Part shown: one piece after another, positions 7,097 through 16,219 of the stretch
Position numbering within the stretch: position 1 is the stretch's first letter
Layout of the letters: every line of letters starts with the position of its first letter
Origin: an uncultured Prevotellaceae bacterium
GTDB lineage: Bacteria > Bacteroidota > Bacteroidia > Bacteroidales > Bacteroidaceae
Length of the DNA: 52,305 nucleotides
Reading direction: 5' to 3'
Assembly (NCBI GenBank): GCA_902774815.1
Contig: CACYJV010000023.1
Location: 1-52,305 of the forward strand
Translations under genes and position numbers: made by a program
The notes under the pieces: generated by a model
The model's input: the letters and a program-made list of their open reading frames with translations, nothing else
What the model was told of the DNA's origin: nothing
Databases searched by the model: none

Positions 7097-7259
7097 AGAA
7101 AACACGAAGTTTTTTCATTTTGCTTTTCCGAACGAAAGTACCTTCGACGAATGTCAATGGTACGAATAAGTGAGGGGAAAGCAAAAGAAAATACGAAGTT
7201 TTTTCATTTCGCTTTTCCGAACGAAAGTACCTTCGACGGACGTCAATGGTACGAAAAAA
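7071..7259. repeat. 89-bp tandem direct repeat upstream of tadA
   Basis: Two nearly identical copies (7071-7159 and 7160-7248, a handful of differences) are followed by a partial third (from 7249). Each copy carries the -33 sequence of the tadA promoter and a GTACC box start. In the outer copies the -7 box has decayed to TACCATTG. Because 89 is not a multiple of 3, the repeat is not a coding repeat. Confidence 0.9.
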
Positions 7260-7293
7260 CAGGAAAAAGACAAGTGTTCTCATTTTTATTTCG

Positions 7294-7301
7294 TATCTTT
7301 G
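7294..7301 (+). promoter_or_regulatory. Promoter of the YraN-birA-pyrH operon (TAtcTTTG)
   Basis: TATCTTTG lies 47 nt before the chosen ATG of the YraN gene and right beside the outer end of the 89-bp repeat, divergent from tadA. Confidence 0.65.
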
Positions 7302-7348
7302 CAGTTGTTATAAGACAATCATCCAAAAAGCAATCAACCTCTTCTATC

Positions 7349-7729
7349 ATGGCACAGCACAACGAAACGGGTAAATGGGGCGAACAGGTGGCCGTGGAGC
7401 ATCTACAGCGCAAAGGCTACACCATTCGCAACCGTAACTGGCGGGTTGGACATCGCGAAATAGACATTGTCGCACTGACTGCCGACATGCGTACGCTGGT
7501 ATTTGTAGAAGTGAAGACGCGCGAAATACATCCTCTCGTTAGTGGCGACACTGCCATAGACGTGCAAAAAATCCGCAATATAGGCTATGCGGCAAATGCC
7601 TATCTGCAGCATTACGGCCTGAACAACAACATACGTTTCGACATTGTCTGTGTCAGTGCCAGCAGCGACGGCAGTGCACCAGTCGTAGAGCATTGGGAAG
7701 ACGCATTCAACCCGATGCTGGCCTATTGA
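7349..7729 (+). CDS. YraN family (UPF0102) endonuclease-like protein
   Basis: The 126-residue protein matches the UPF0102 family: GKWGEQVAVEHLQRKGYTIRNRNWR near the N-terminus, then REIDIVA and FVEVKTR, the D...ExK core of the restriction-endonuclease-like fold. The cellular role of the family is not established. A longer frame from 7151 is rejected because it would cross the promoter at 7294 and the 89-bp repeat; ATG 7349 gives the family N-terminus. It is the first gene of an operon with birA (26-nt gap) and pyrH. Confidence 0.88.
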   Translation: MAQHNETGKWGEQVAVEHLQRKGYTIRNRNWRVGHREIDIVALTADMRTLVFVEVKTREIHPLVSGDTAIDVQKIRNIGYAANAYLQHYGLNNNIRFDIVCVSASSDGSAPVVEHWEDAFNPMLAY

Positions 7730-7755
7730 AGACCAATAGCAGAGACAGTAAGAAC

Positions 7756-8481
7756 ATGGAAGCAAAGCTCATCAGACTCGACGAGGTGGACTCCACCAAT
7801 CGCTACCTGCGCGACTATCAGCCAGCCGAAGGCGAAGGCGCTACCATTGTCGTGGCCGACTTCCAGACGGCAGGACGTGGCTGCGGCAAGAACACGTGGG
7901 AATCGGAACGCGGCAAGAACCTGCTCTTCTCGCTGCTCGTCCACCCCGATGGCATACCAGCCAGCCAGCAGTTCCACATCTCGATGGCCATATCACTTGC
8001 CGTGGTTGAAGCCATGCAGGCATTTGGCATCAGCGACCTGAGCGTGAAATGGCCCAACGACATCTATTGGCGCGACCGCAAGTTGTGCGGCATCCTCATC
8101 GAAAACCGCCTGCAGGGCAGCCTTATCCGTGACAGCATCATCGGATTGGGACTGAACGTCAACCAGCGCGCGTTCGTCAGCGATGCCCCCAATCCTGTGT
8201 CGATGGTGCAAATCCTAGGGCACGAGTGCGACCGCGAAGTGGTGCTGCGCCGCATCGTCGATCGCTTCATGCTGTCGCCCTGCATGCTCGATCTGACCAC
8301 TATGCGCTATAATGCCATGCTCTATCGTCGCGGTCGAGGTCTGTTTCCGTTCCGCGATGCCAACGGGCGGTTCTTAGCCGAGGTGGTTGGCACCGATGCC
8401 ACAGGCCTGCTGACACTCCGACGCGACGACGGCCGGTCAGTGCAATATGCTTTCAAGGAAGTGGAATTCATACTACAATAA
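7756..8481 (+). CDS. birA: Biotin--[acetyl-CoA-carboxylase] ligase
   Basis: The 241-residue enzyme activates biotin with ATP and attaches it to biotin carboxyl carrier proteins. Visible signatures are DEVDSTNRYL (N-terminal strand-helix), the biotin/adenylate loop QTAGRGCGKNTWESERGKNLLFS, KWPNDIYW and GILIEN with IGLGLNVNQ. There is no N-terminal DNA-binding domain, so it is the class I (non-repressor) form. The upstream Met at 7693 lies inside the YraN gene; ATG 7756 is preferred because it begins the conserved domain. pyrH follows 29 nt later. Confidence 0.95.
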   Translation: MEAKLIRLDEVDSTNRYLRDYQPAEGEGATIVVADFQTAGRGCGKNTWESERGKNLLFSLLVHPDGIPASQQFHISMAISLAVVEAMQAFGISDLSVKWPNDIYWRDRKLCGILIENRLQGSLIRDSIIGLGLNVNQRAFVSDAPNPVSMVQILGHECDREVVLRRIVDRFMLSPCMLDLTTMRYNAMLYRRGRGLFPFRDANGRFLAEVVGTDATGLLTLRRDDGRSVQYAFKEVEFILQ

Positions 8482-8510
8482 CTCGTAAAACTTAATCAAT
8501 AAAAACTATT

Positions 8511-9221
8511 ATGGCAAGATTTAAGAGAATACTACTGAAGCTGAGCGGCGAGAGCCTTGCTGCCGGCACTGGATTTGGCATTGACACACAGCGACTTACC
8601 GAGTATGCAGAACAGATCAAGGAGATTCACGACATGGGCGTGGAGATTGGCATCGTTATCGGTGGTGGTAACATCTTCCGTGGTCTGAGCGGCGCTAAGA
8701 AAGGCTTCGACCGTGTGAAAGGCGACCAAATGGGTATGATGGCAACTGTCATCAATTCACTTGCCTTGTCGTCGGCACTCGATGCAGCAGGCGTTCCCAA
8801 CCAAGTGCTCACGGCCATCCGTATGGAGCCTGTGGGTGAGTTCTACACCAAGTGGCGCGCCATCGAAGCCATGAAAGCCGGCAAGGTGTGCATTTTCTCG
8901 GCCGGAACGGGTTCGCCCTACTTCACCACCGACACAGGCTCTTCACTGCGTGGAGTTGAAATCGAGGCCGATGTGATGCTGAAAGGCACGCGTGTCGATG
9001 GCGTTTACACTGCCGACCCCGAGAAGGACCCCACCGCTACGAAGTTCAGCGACATCACCTATGCCGAGGTGCTGGCTCGTAATCTGAAAGTAATGGACCT
9101 TTCGGCCATCTGCATGTGCCAGGACAACGACCTGCCCATCTACGTTTTCAATATGGACGTTGTGGGAAATCTGCGCCGCGTGATGGAAGGCGAAGACATC
9201 GGTACGTTGGTGCACAAGTAA
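8511..9221 (+). CDS. pyrH: Uridylate (UMP) kinase
   Basis: The 236-residue amino-acid-kinase-fold protein phosphorylates UMP to UDP in pyrimidine synthesis. Motifs: ILLKLSGESL at the start, VIGGGNIFRG (about 50-59), DQMGMMATVINSLAL, the acidic FTTDTGSSLRGVEIEAD segment and a C-terminal MEGEDIGTLVHK. Length and start agree with the bacterial PyrH family. It is the last gene of the YraN-birA-pyrH operon and is followed by a clear terminator. Confidence 0.97.
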   Translation: MARFKRILLKLSGESLAAGTGFGIDTQRLTEYAEQIKEIHDMGVEIGIVIGGGNIFRGLSGAKKGFDRVKGDQMGMMATVINSLALSSALDAAGVPNQVLTAIRMEPVGEFYTKWRAIEAMKAGKVCIFSAGTGSPYFTTDTGSSLRGVEIEADVMLKGTRVDGVYTADPEKDPTATKFSDITYAEVLARNLKVMDLSAICMCQDNDLPIYVFNMDVVGNLRRVMEGEDIGTLVHK

Positions 9222-9246
9222 TCCTGCCCATACCTGACGAAACGAC

Positions 9247-9279
9247 AAAGGCATTGCCCGGCTGCGGCAATGCCTTTTT
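9247..9279 (+). terminator. pyrH terminator
   Basis: AAAGGCATTGCC pairs with GGCAATGCCTTT around a short loop, followed by a T-tract to 9279. It lies 26 nt after the pyrH stop. Confidence 0.9.
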
Positions 9280-9355
9280 GTTTGCAATTCATATTTTGAG
9301 GTACGAGGATTCGGAGGTATGTCCGAGAAAAGCGGCCTTCAATCCACGAAGCTAC

Positions 9356-9610
9356 CTACTCGCCGCCTACAGTTTCGTAATCGACATATTCGCCTTCATC
9401 GCTGGGAATGATCTTCTTGCCGGCCTCTTCGTCAGAGCGGCGGTCGATGACGACGTTGCCATCGACATGCGTTTGCTGCTCACCTGCCTGCTCACGGAAA
9501 CGGCGGAAACCACTTCTGACCTGTTGCCAAACAGACAACAGGAACACTACTATGGCGAGAAAGCCAAAGAGCAGCAACAGGAGAAGAAACTTCAGAATGA
9601 TCATGAGCAA
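9356..9610 (-). CDS. Small membrane protein, DUF4834-like
   Basis: The 84-residue protein has one long hydrophobic helix (about 2-27), a basic juxtamembrane stretch (RSGFRRFREQ) and an acidic tail ending near KKIIPSDEGEYVDYETV. That tail pattern is what I recall for DUF4834, a Bacteroidetes-specific family of unknown function. It starts 10 nt after the pssA stop on the same strand and so is the third gene of the psd-pssA operon. A link to envelope or phospholipid metabolism is inferred from context only. Confidence 0.65.
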   Translation of the reverse strand: MLMIILKFLLLLLLFGFLAIVVFLLSVWQQVRSGFRRFREQAGEQQTHVDGNVVIDRRSDEEAGKKIIPSDEGEYVDYETVGGE

Positions 9611-9620
9611 AAACTTGAGG

Positions 9621-10355
9621 CTATGCCTGCTGGCGAGGTTGACGTTGAGTCAAGACGGAGAGGCACACATACCAGGCAATGACAACGGCAATGCCAGAGA
9701 TGCCAAAGAAGGCAAGTATGGGCACGCACGACAGCAGGTACAGATAGCGCACCTCATTGCCACGCCATCCCCAGTGTTTGAACTTCAGGGCAAACATAGG
9801 CACCTCGCACACCAACAGCCAGCAGCTCATCAGCATAAGCACCAACAAGAGCCATGGAGCCCAGGACATGGACTCCAACCAGCGATGGCTGCCCACGATG
9901 AGCGAACCCCAAAACAAAGCATTGGCTGGCGTAGGCAGGCCGATAAAGCCCATAGCCTGACGCTCGTCGAGGTTGAACTTGGCCAAACGCAGTGCTGAAA
10001 AGGCTGCCATGATGAAGGCCAGCGCAGCAAGCACCTGCGGCAACGTGATTGCCGACGAGCCGAAGACGACGTTCTGCATCGACGAGGGCCAGTCGAGCAC
10101 GCACAACTGCTGGTAGAGAATCGCCGAGGGAGCCACGCCGAAAGTGACATCGTCGGCTAGCGAGTCAAGTTCCTTTCCGATGGGCGAGCTGACGTGCAGG
10201 AGTCGCGCCGTCATGCCATCGAAGAAGTCAAACACGGCACCAATGACAATCCAAAGCAACGCCATTCGGGCGTCGCCATAGAGTGCTGACACCGTTGCCA
10301 GGCAACCTGAAATGAGGTTGCAGCAGGTAATCATGTTAGGAATATGCTTTTTCAA
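9621..10355 (-). CDS. pssA: CDP-diacylglycerol--serine O-phosphatidyltransferase
   Basis: The membrane enzyme makes phosphatidylserine from CDP-diacylglycerol and serine. The CDP-alcohol phosphatidyltransferase signature is complete: D46-G47-xx-A50-R51-x8-G60-x3-D64-x3-D68. Several membrane helices follow over the 244 residues. It lies 43 nt after psd, whose product decarboxylates phosphatidylserine to phosphatidylethanolamine, so the two form a complete PE pathway. Start MKKHIPNMITCCNL matches family N-termini. Confidence 0.95.
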   Translation of the reverse strand: MKKHIPNMITCCNLISGCLATVSALYGDARMALLWIVIGAVFDFFDGMTARLLHVSSPIGKELDSLADDVTFGVAPSAILYQQLCVLDWPSSMQNVVFGSSAITLPQVLAALAFIMAAFSALRLAKFNLDERQAMGFIGLPTPANALFWGSLIVGSHRWLESMSWAPWLLLVLMLMSCWLLVCEVPMFALKFKHWGWRGNEVRYLYLLSCVPILAFFGISGIAVVIAWYVCLSVLTQRQPRQQA

Positions 10356-10398
10356 GATCCTAGTCTCTAATTATCAATTTTCAATTCTCAATTATCCA

Positions 10399-11112
10399 TT
10401 ACGCCAGTTCCCGTTCCGCCAATTTCGCTATGACAGTCTGGTCGCCTGTGGTGCTTTGTCCCATCTTCACGCACACCTCCGAGTCCAAAGGCAGATAGAC
10501 GTCGACGCGCGAACCTAACTTGATGAAGCCTAAGTGCTCATCGATGTAGCAGTCCTCGCCCTCCTTGGCATAGGTCACAATGCGCCGTGCCATGGCACCT
10601 GCAATCTGCCGACAAAGCACATCAGTACCATCGGGCGTAGTGATCATCACGTCCGAACGCTCGTTCTCCTCGCTGGCCTTGGGCAGCCAAGCCTTGTGGA
10701 AATTGCCATCCTGATGGTGAACGAACTTCACCTTTCCATCGACAGGGAACCAGTTGGCATGCACGTTCAGCGGACTCATGAAGATGGAAATCATCAAGCG
10801 GCGGTCGTGGAAGTACGTGTTCTCCTCAACTTCCTCTATAACCACCACTTTGCCGTCGGCAGGAGCCACGACAACACCATCAGTATCTTCAGATGGGAAA
10901 TACCTGATGGGGCAACGATAGAAGTTGACGACAATTAGATAGATTGCACCGAACGCGACAACGAACAGCCAGAAGGGCCACTTCGTATCGCACCGCCACA
11001 ATAGCAGGGCAATGGCAGCAATGCCAATGAATCCCCACAAAAGCGTGTCGGTACCTTCGCGGTGTATGCGTATTTTCTTGAGTTTCTTAATCTTCTTGAT
11101 TTTCTCTCCCAT
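10399..11112 (-). CDS. psd: Phosphatidylserine decarboxylase proenzyme
   Basis: The 237-residue protein converts phosphatidylserine to phosphatidylethanolamine. A basic N-terminus and two membrane helices (about 20-60) precede the catalytic part. That part shows [24 protein letters not shown] and the self-cleavage site in [10 protein letters not shown], where the Ser becomes the pyruvoyl group. The GSR context is the short 'archaeal-type' PSD form common in Bacteroidetes, not LGST. The frame from 11151 begins with TTG inside a TACCTTTG promoter, so ATG 11112 ([10 protein letters not shown]) is chosen. Confidence 0.94.
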   Translation of the reverse strand: MGEKIKKIKKLKKIRIHREGTDTLLWGFIGIAAIALLLWRCDTKWPFWLFVVAFGAIYLIVVNFYRCPIRYFPSEDTDGVVVAPADGKVVVIEEVEENTYFHDRRLMISIFMSPLNVHANWFPVDGKVKFVHHQDGNFHKAWLPKASEENERSDVMITTPDGTDVLCRQIAGAMARRIVTYAKEGEDCYIDEHLGFIKLGSRVDVYLPLDSEVCVKMGQSTTGDQTVIAKLAERELA

Positions 11113-11148
11113 TATAGATTTATTGGTCTTTGTTATCTTTCCAATCTG

Positions 11149-11156
11149 CAAAGGTA
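11149..11156 (-). promoter_or_regulatory. Promoter of the psd-pssA operon (TAccTTTG)
   Basis: TACCTTTG lies 36 nt before the psd ATG and decides the start by excluding the upstream TTG. Confidence 0.65.
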
Positions 11157-11267
11157 ATGCTTTTTATCGAGATTAGGCTAAGAAAAGTTAGAATTTTTCA
11201 ATTATCAGCAAAAAACTTGCAAATTATTTCAATTCCTAGCCTGTGCCACCAGCGAAATGGCAGCCAA

Positions 11268-11705
11268 CTACGATCTGTTCAAATGCCTTCGCTGGCAGTT
11301 GGGACAATAGCCTTTCACCACATATTCCGTCTCCTCCACATCGAATCCTTCAGGCAGAGGCACACTGGGAATGTGAACGTTGGTCAGGCAGAACGTACGA
11401 TGGCAGCCCAGACAGGTCAGATGGACGTGACCCAAGCAGTGCCGCGTGTCGTCAAGATGGCACACGCAGTACTTCTGCGAACCCGATCCGTCGTCGGTCT
11501 CGTGCAGCAAATGGGCATCTGCCAAAATGGTCAGCGTCCGGAAAAGCGTCGACCTGTCAACGGTAGGCAGCTTGCTTTCCAAGTCGGCCAGGCTGAACGC
11601 GTCGCTGAAGCCATGCCTGATGTTCCGCCAAACTAGCAGACGCACGGCTGTCAGCCGGACGCCAGCCTGCCGGAGCACTTCTTCGTCGTTGATGTCGCTA
11701 TGCAT
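11268..11705 (-). CDS. Fur/Zur family metal-responsive regulator
   Basis: The 145-residue protein has the Fur-family winged helix (about 15-75; RSTLFRTLTILADAHLLHE is the recognition-helix region). A dimerisation domain follows with a His-rich strand (CHLDDTRHCLGHVHLTCLGC) and a second CPNC pair, forming a structural Zn(Cys)4 site. It should be a metal- or peroxide-sensing repressor; which metal is not readable. It is divergent from dnaE. The feoAB and metal-ATPase genes in the window are possible targets, but no operator was identified with confidence. Confidence 0.88.
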   Translation of the reverse strand: MHSDINDEEVLRQAGVRLTAVRLLVWRNIRHGFSDAFSLADLESKLPTVDRSTLFRTLTILADAHLLHETDDGSGSQKYCVCHLDDTRHCLGHVHLTCLGCHRTFCLTNVHIPSVPLPEGFDVEETEYVVKGYCPNCQRRHLNRS

Positions 11706-11738
11706 ATGGCTGAATTGTTATGATTGAGTTTTCATTTG

Positions 11739-11746
11739 CAAAAGTA
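11739..11746 (-). promoter_or_regulatory. Fur-family gene promoter (TActTTTG)
   Basis: TACTTTTG on the minus strand lies 33 nt before the ATG of the regulator. Confidence 0.6.
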
Positions 11747-11787
11747 CAAATTATTTCCGAATTGTTTGCCAGTTCTCCGTTTTTTTG

Positions 11788-11795
11788 TATCTTTG
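11788..11795 (+). promoter_or_regulatory. dnaE promoter (TAtcTTTG)
   Basis: TATCTTTG lies 17 nt before ATG 11813, giving a short leader of about 13 nt. It is divergent from the Fur-family promoter. Confidence 0.65.
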
Positions 11796-11812
11796 CGACT
11801 GAAAGATAAATA

Positions 11813-14800
11813 ATGACAACTGACAACCGAAACCAACCAATGGAAGATTTCATACACCTACACGTACATACTTATTACTCCATACTCGACGGCCAATCAA
11901 AGATTTCGAAACTTGTTGACAAAGCCATTGCCGATGGAATGAAAGGCATGGCCATCACCGACCACGGCGACATGTTCGGCATCAAGGAGTTCCACGACTA
12001 TTGCATGGGCATCAACAAGAAGCGCAAGAAGGAGGGCCTCGAACCGTTCAAGCCCATCTTTGGCTGCGAGATGTACGTGGCCAAGCACGGCCCCAAGGAG
12101 AAGAAGGACGGCAAGGAGGACCAAAGCGGCTATCACCTCATCGTGCTGGCCAAGAACTATCAGGGCTACAAGAACCTCATCAAGCTGGTTTCACGCTCGT
12201 GGGTTGACGGTTTCTACATGCGACCGCGAACCGACCGTGCTGACCTCGAGCGCTATCATGAGGGACTCATCGTCTGTTCTGCTTGCATAGCAGGCGAGGT
12301 GCCACGCAAGATTCTGATGGGCGATATCGCCGGCGCACGCGAAGCCATCGAGTGGCACCACCGCGTCTTCGGCGACGATTACTACTTGGAACTGCAGCGC
12401 CACGAGGTAAAAGATCCCCATGTGCGGGCCAACCGCGAGACGTTCCCCATGCAGCAGAAGGCCAATCGTGTACTCATCGAACTAGCCCATGAATACGGCA
12501 TCAAACTCGTATGTACAAACGACGCCCACTTCGTCGACCAAGAAAACGCCGAGGCACACGATCACCTGCTCTGTCTGGCCACATCGAAGGACCTCGACGA
12601 CCCCACTCGTTTGCTCTACTCCAAGCAAGAGTGGTTCAAGACTCGTGCTGAGATGAACGCCATTTTCAGCGATGTGCCCGAAGCCTTGTCCAACACACTT
12701 GAAATTCTCGACAAGGTTGAAATCTATAGCCTCGATCACGACCCTATCATGCCCTTCTTCCCCATCCCCGAAAGCTTCGGCACCGAAGAACAGTGGCGGC
12801 AGAAGTTCACCCAGGAGCAGCTCTACGAGGAGTTTACCCGTGACGAGAATGGCGAAAATCCGTTGCCACGCGAGGAGGGCGAGAAGAAAATCAACCACCT
12901 CGGCGGCTACGACAAGCTCTATCGCATCAAGTTCGAGGCTGACTATCTAGCCAAACTGGCCTACGAGGGGGCACAAAAACGGTATCCTACCCCACTGGAG
13001 AAGGAGGTTGACGACCGCATTCGTTTCGAACTCCACATCATGAAGACCATGGGTTTCCCTGGCTACTTCCTCATTGTGCAGGACTTCATCAACTCAGCAC
13101 GCGACGAACTCGACGTGATGGTCGGACCCGGTCGTGGCTCCGCTGCAGGTTCCGTGGTGGCCTACTGTCTGGGTATCACCAAGATCGACCCATTGAAGTA
13201 CGACCTCCTGTTCGAGCGTTTCCTCAATCCCGACCGTATCTCACTGCCCGATATCGACACCGACTTCGACGACGATGGACGCGGACGCGTGCTGAAATGG
13301 GTGGAGGACAAGTATGGTCATGAGAACTGTGCCCACATCATCACATACGCGTCCATGGCCACCAAGAACTCCATCAAGGACGTTGCACGTGTCGAGAAGC
13401 TCCCACTGGCACAGTCCAATGCCCTCTGCAAAGCCATCCCCGACCGCCTGCCCGACGGCATGAAGATGAACCTGACCAATGCCATCAAGTGCACTCCCGA
13501 GCTGCGCAGCGCCGAAACATCCGAAGACCCCTTGCTGGCCAATACCATCAAGTATGCCAAGATGCTCGAGGGCACCGTCCGAGGCACTGGCATCCACGCC
13601 TGCGGCTTCATTATCTGCCGCGACCCCATCAGCGATTGGGTACCCGTGTCCACAGCCGACGACCCTGACTTCAAGGACCAGAAGACCAACTGCACACAGT
13701 ACGACGGTCACGTCATTGAATCTACAGGTCTCATCAAGATGGACTTCCTCGGACTGAAGACACTCAGCGAGCTCAAAGAGGCCTGCGCCATCATCAAGCA
13801 GCACCGAGGCATCGACATCGACCTCGACAACATACCTATCGACGACCCGAAGACTTACGAACTCTATCAGCAGGGACGCACTATCGGCACCTTCCAATTC
13901 GAGTCGGCTGGCATGCAGAAGTACCTGCGCGAACTAAAGCCTACCGTCTTCGAGGACCTCATCGCCATGAATGCCCTTTACCGACCGGGGCCCATGGGCT
14001 ACATCCCGCAATTCATTCGTCGCAAGCACGGCGAGGAGCCTATCACTTACGACATCCCCGTCATGGAGAAATATCTCAAGGACACCTATGGCATTACCGT
14101 CTATCAGGAGCAGGTCATGCTGCTCTCCCGACTGCTGGCCGACTTCACCCGAGGTGAGAGCGACGCCCTTCGCAAGGCCATGGGTAAGAAAAAGAAGGAT
14201 ATTGTCGACGCCATGAAGCCCAAATTCATCGAAGGGGGCAAGAAGAACGGCCACGATCCGAAAGTGCTCGAGAAGATCTGGAGCGACTGGGAGGCTTTCG
14301 CCTCCTATGCCTTCAACAAGTCGCACGCTGCTTGCTACTCGTGGGTAGCTTTCCAAACAGCCTACCTGAAGGCTAACTATCCAGCCGAGTTCATGGCAGC
14401 CATCATGAGCCGCCGCCGCGACCAAATCACCGAAATCACCAAGCTCATGGACGAGTGCCGTGCCATGGGCATCGCTACGCTAGGTCCCGACGTAAACGAG
14501 TCCTACCTGAAGTTCGGTGTCAACCAGAAAGGTGAAATCCGCTTCGGACTCGCCGCCATCAAAGGAATGGGCGATAACGTTGCACAGTCCATCATTGACG
14601 AACGCGAGAAGAACGGCCCCTTCCGCGACATCTACGATTTCGTCCAGCGCGTCAACTATGGTTCTGTCAACCGCAAAGCCATCGAGTCGCTGGCACTCAG
14701 TGGAGGTTTCGACAGCTTCGGAATACCACGCGAAAGCTTCTTTGCTGCCGACAGCCGCGGCAACGTGTTCCTCGACACGCTGGTGCGCTTCGGACAGCTC

Positions 14801-15550
14801 TACCAAGCCGAGCGACAGCAATCACAGAACTCCCTGTTCGGCGATGACGGAGCCGTTGACATCGCCACGCCACCCATACCGCAGGCCGAGCGATGGAGCA
14901 ACATCGAACGACTCAACCGCGAGCGCGACCTCGTGGGTATCTACCTTTCAGCCCATCCACTCGACGACTTCAGCATCGTCCTCCAGACCATGTGCAACAC
15001 GCATTGCCCTGAACTCGAGGACAAGGCCCAGCTCGTGAAGAAGGAAGAAGTAACCTTCGGTGGTATCGTCACCGCCGTGTCTGACAACAAATACACTAAG
15101 TCAGGCAAGCCCATGGGTATCATTACCATCGAAGATTTCAAAGGCTCGGGCAGCCTTACCTTCTTCGGTGAGGAATGGGGAAAGTGGCGCGGCATGTTCG
15201 TCGTTGGCAGTACCATCTTCGTGCGCTGCAAGTTCACGCAGAAGTTTCCCAACAGCCCATTCATCGACATGCGGATTATCGACGTACAATACCTGCAGAC
15301 GGTACGCGACAACCACATCGAAAAACTCACTATCACCATCGATAGAGATGCTATCGATGACAACGTCGTCAACGACATTACCACACTCATAGCCGAACGA
15401 CCAGGGAAGACCGAACTCTACTTCCGGGTCCTCGACCACGAGCACAAGACCAGCCTGCTGTTGCGCTCCTCGTCGAAAACCATCACACTGGACCGCATGC
15501 TCCTGCAATACATCGAGGAAAACCAGCACATGGACTATAAGGTCAACTGA
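11813..15550 (+). CDS. dnaE: DNA polymerase III alpha subunit
   Basis: This is the 1245-residue replicative polymerase of the DnaE type. Domains: N-terminal PHP (FIHLHVHTYYSILDG, then AITDHGDMFG), then the palm with GPGRGSAAGSVVAY and the catalytic PDIDTDFDD (near residue 480). Next come fingers, tandem helix-hairpin-helix, and a C-terminal OB fold (EEVTFGGIVTAV, then GSLTFFGEEW). Length is normal for Bacteroidetes. An alternative Met (MEDFIHLH) lies 9 codons downstream; the promoter position allows either. It is transcribed alone, and trxA follows after 101 nt. Confidence 0.98.
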   Translation: MTTDNRNQPMEDFIHLHVHTYYSILDGQSKISKLVDKAIADGMKGMAITDHGDMFGIKEFHDYCMGINKKRKKEGLEPFKPIFGCEMYVAKHGPKEKKDGKEDQSGYHLIVLAKNYQGYKNLIKLVSRSWVDGFYMRPRTDRADLERYHEGLIVCSACIAGEVPRKILMGDIAGAREAIEWHHRVFGDDYYLELQRHEVKDPHVRANRETFPMQQKANRVLIELAHEYGIKLVCTNDAHFVDQENAEAHDHLLCLATSKDLDDPTRLLYSKQEWFKTRAEMNAIFSDVPEALSNTLEILDKVEIYSLDHDPIMPFFPIPESFGTEEQWRQKFTQEQLYEEFTRDENGENPLPREEGEKKINHLGGYDKLYRIKFEADYLAKLAYEGAQKRYPTPLEKEVDDRIRFELHIMKTMGFPGYFLIVQDFINSARDELDVMVGPGRGSAAGSVVAYCLGITKIDPLKYDLLFERFLNPDRISLPDIDTDFDDDGRGRVLKWVEDKYGHENCAHIITYASMATKNSIKDVARVEKLPLAQSNALCKAIPDRLPDGMKMNLTNAIKCTPELRSAETSEDPLLANTIKYAKMLEGTVRGTGIHACGFIICRDPISDWVPVSTADDPDFKDQKTNCTQYDGHVIESTGLIKMDFLGLKTLSELKEACAIIKQHRGIDIDLDNIPIDDPKTYELYQQGRTIGTFQFESAGMQKYLRELKPTVFEDLIAMNALYRPGPMGYIPQFIRRKHGEEPITYDIPVMEKYLKDTYGITVYQEQVMLLSRLLADFTRGESDALRKAMGKKKKDIVDAMKPKFIEGGKKNGHDPKVLEKIWSDWEAFASYAFNKSHAACYSWVAFQTAYLKANYPAEFMAAIMSRRRDQITEITKLMDECRAMGIATLGPDVNESYLKFGVNQKGEIRFGLAAIKGMGDNVAQSIIDEREKNGPFRDIYDFVQRVNYGSVNRKAIESLALSGGFDSFGIPRESFFAADSRGNVFLDTLVRFGQLYQAERQQSQNSLFGDDGAVDIATPPIPQAERWSNIERLNRERDLVGIYLSAHPLDDFSIVLQTMCNTHCPELEDKAQLVKKEEVTFGGIVTAVSDNKYTKSGKPMGIITIEDFKGSGSLTFFGEEWGKWRGMFVVGSTIFVRCKFTQKFPNSPFIDMRIIDVQYLQTVRDNHIEKLTITIDRDAIDDNVVNDITTLIAERPGKTELYFRVLDHEHKTSLLLRSSSKTITLDRMLLQYIEENQHMDYKVN

Positions 15551-15651
15551 CATCCCATTTTGGCACATCATTTGCTCGTACATATTCAGCCCCTCCGTGA
15601 TTGCAATAATAATCAACTAATTAATAGTATTAACATTCAAACTTGAAAGAA

Positions 15652-15966
15652 ATGGAAGTAACAATCACCAACGAGAACTTTGAGAGCTATCGCAATGGCG
15701 AACTGCCTCTGGTTGTAGACCTTTGGGCACCCTGGTGCGGTCCGTGCCGCATGGTGGGTCCCGTCATCAGTGAACTCGCTGCCGACTACGATGGACGCAT
15801 CCTCGTAGGCAAGTGCGACGTAGACGAGAACGACGATGTCGCCATCGAGTTCGGAGTGCGCAACATCCCCACCATCCTCTTCTTCAAGGGAGGTAAGCTG
15901 GTCGACAAGTTTGTCGGTGCTGCCACAAAGGCAACTCTCGACGAGAAGTTCCGCGCACTGCTCTAA
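15652..15966 (+). CDS. trxA: Thioredoxin
   Basis: The 104-residue protein is a full thioredoxin: PLVVDLWAPWCGPCRMVGPV with active-site CGPC near residue 29, the cis-Pro segment NIPTILFFKGG, and a C-terminal helix. It reduces protein disulfides in the cytoplasm and has no signal peptide. The frame can be extended three codons to a TTG; the ATG at 15652 is preferred. It stands between dnaE and a strong terminator. Confidence 0.96.
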   Translation: MEVTITNENFESYRNGELPLVVDLWAPWCGPCRMVGPVISELAADYDGRILVGKCDVDENDDVAIEFGVRNIPTILFFKGGKLVDKFVGAATKATLDEKFRALL

Positions 15967-16000
15967 TCCCTCTGCACCAACGCAGCACAACAAAAAACCA

Positions 16001-16039
16001 AAACGGAGCCATCCCACAAAGGATTGGCTCCGTTTTTTT
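16001..16039 (+). terminator. trxA terminator
   Basis: AAACGGAGCCA (16001-16011) pairs with TGGCTCCGTTT (16025-16035), followed by more T. Confidence 0.9.
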
Positions 16040-16064
16040 CTTTGCAATATCACTGACAATCTGC

Positions 16065-16196
16065 CAGTGCTATGACGTTACGGCAGAATTGCGATGTCTT
16101 GATACGACAAATGCATTGCTTTTATACGGCAAATGCAATGCTTTTAGCCTGGAAATGCTATGCTTTGATGCTATAAAAGCACTGCTTTGATGTAGC
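16065..16196. repeat. 22-bp-period degenerate array A (six units)
   Basis: Six units begin at 16065, 16087, 16109, 16131, 16153 and 16175, exactly 22 bp apart. The shared core is AAATGCnnTGCTTT, near-palindromic, followed by about 8-9 variable bases. The first unit is the most degenerate. The array lies in the convergent gap between trxA and the TPR-like gene. Related arrays occur at 26685 and 50786. There is no ORF here and nothing else fills this gap. Confidence 0.8.
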
Positions 16197-16219
16197 TATA
16201 TGCCACATATTGCATACTT

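Noticed and set aside
7062-7283. 74-residue N-terminal extension of TadA
   Set aside because: It crosses the tadA promoter and the 89-bp tandem repeat, whose length is not a multiple of 3. The family starts at the chosen ATG.
16065-16196. CRISPR array interpretation of the 22-bp repeats
   Set aside because: The repeated part is a short degenerate 13-bp core and the variable part is only about 9 bp. No cas genes are near, and units are not identical as CRISPR repeats are.
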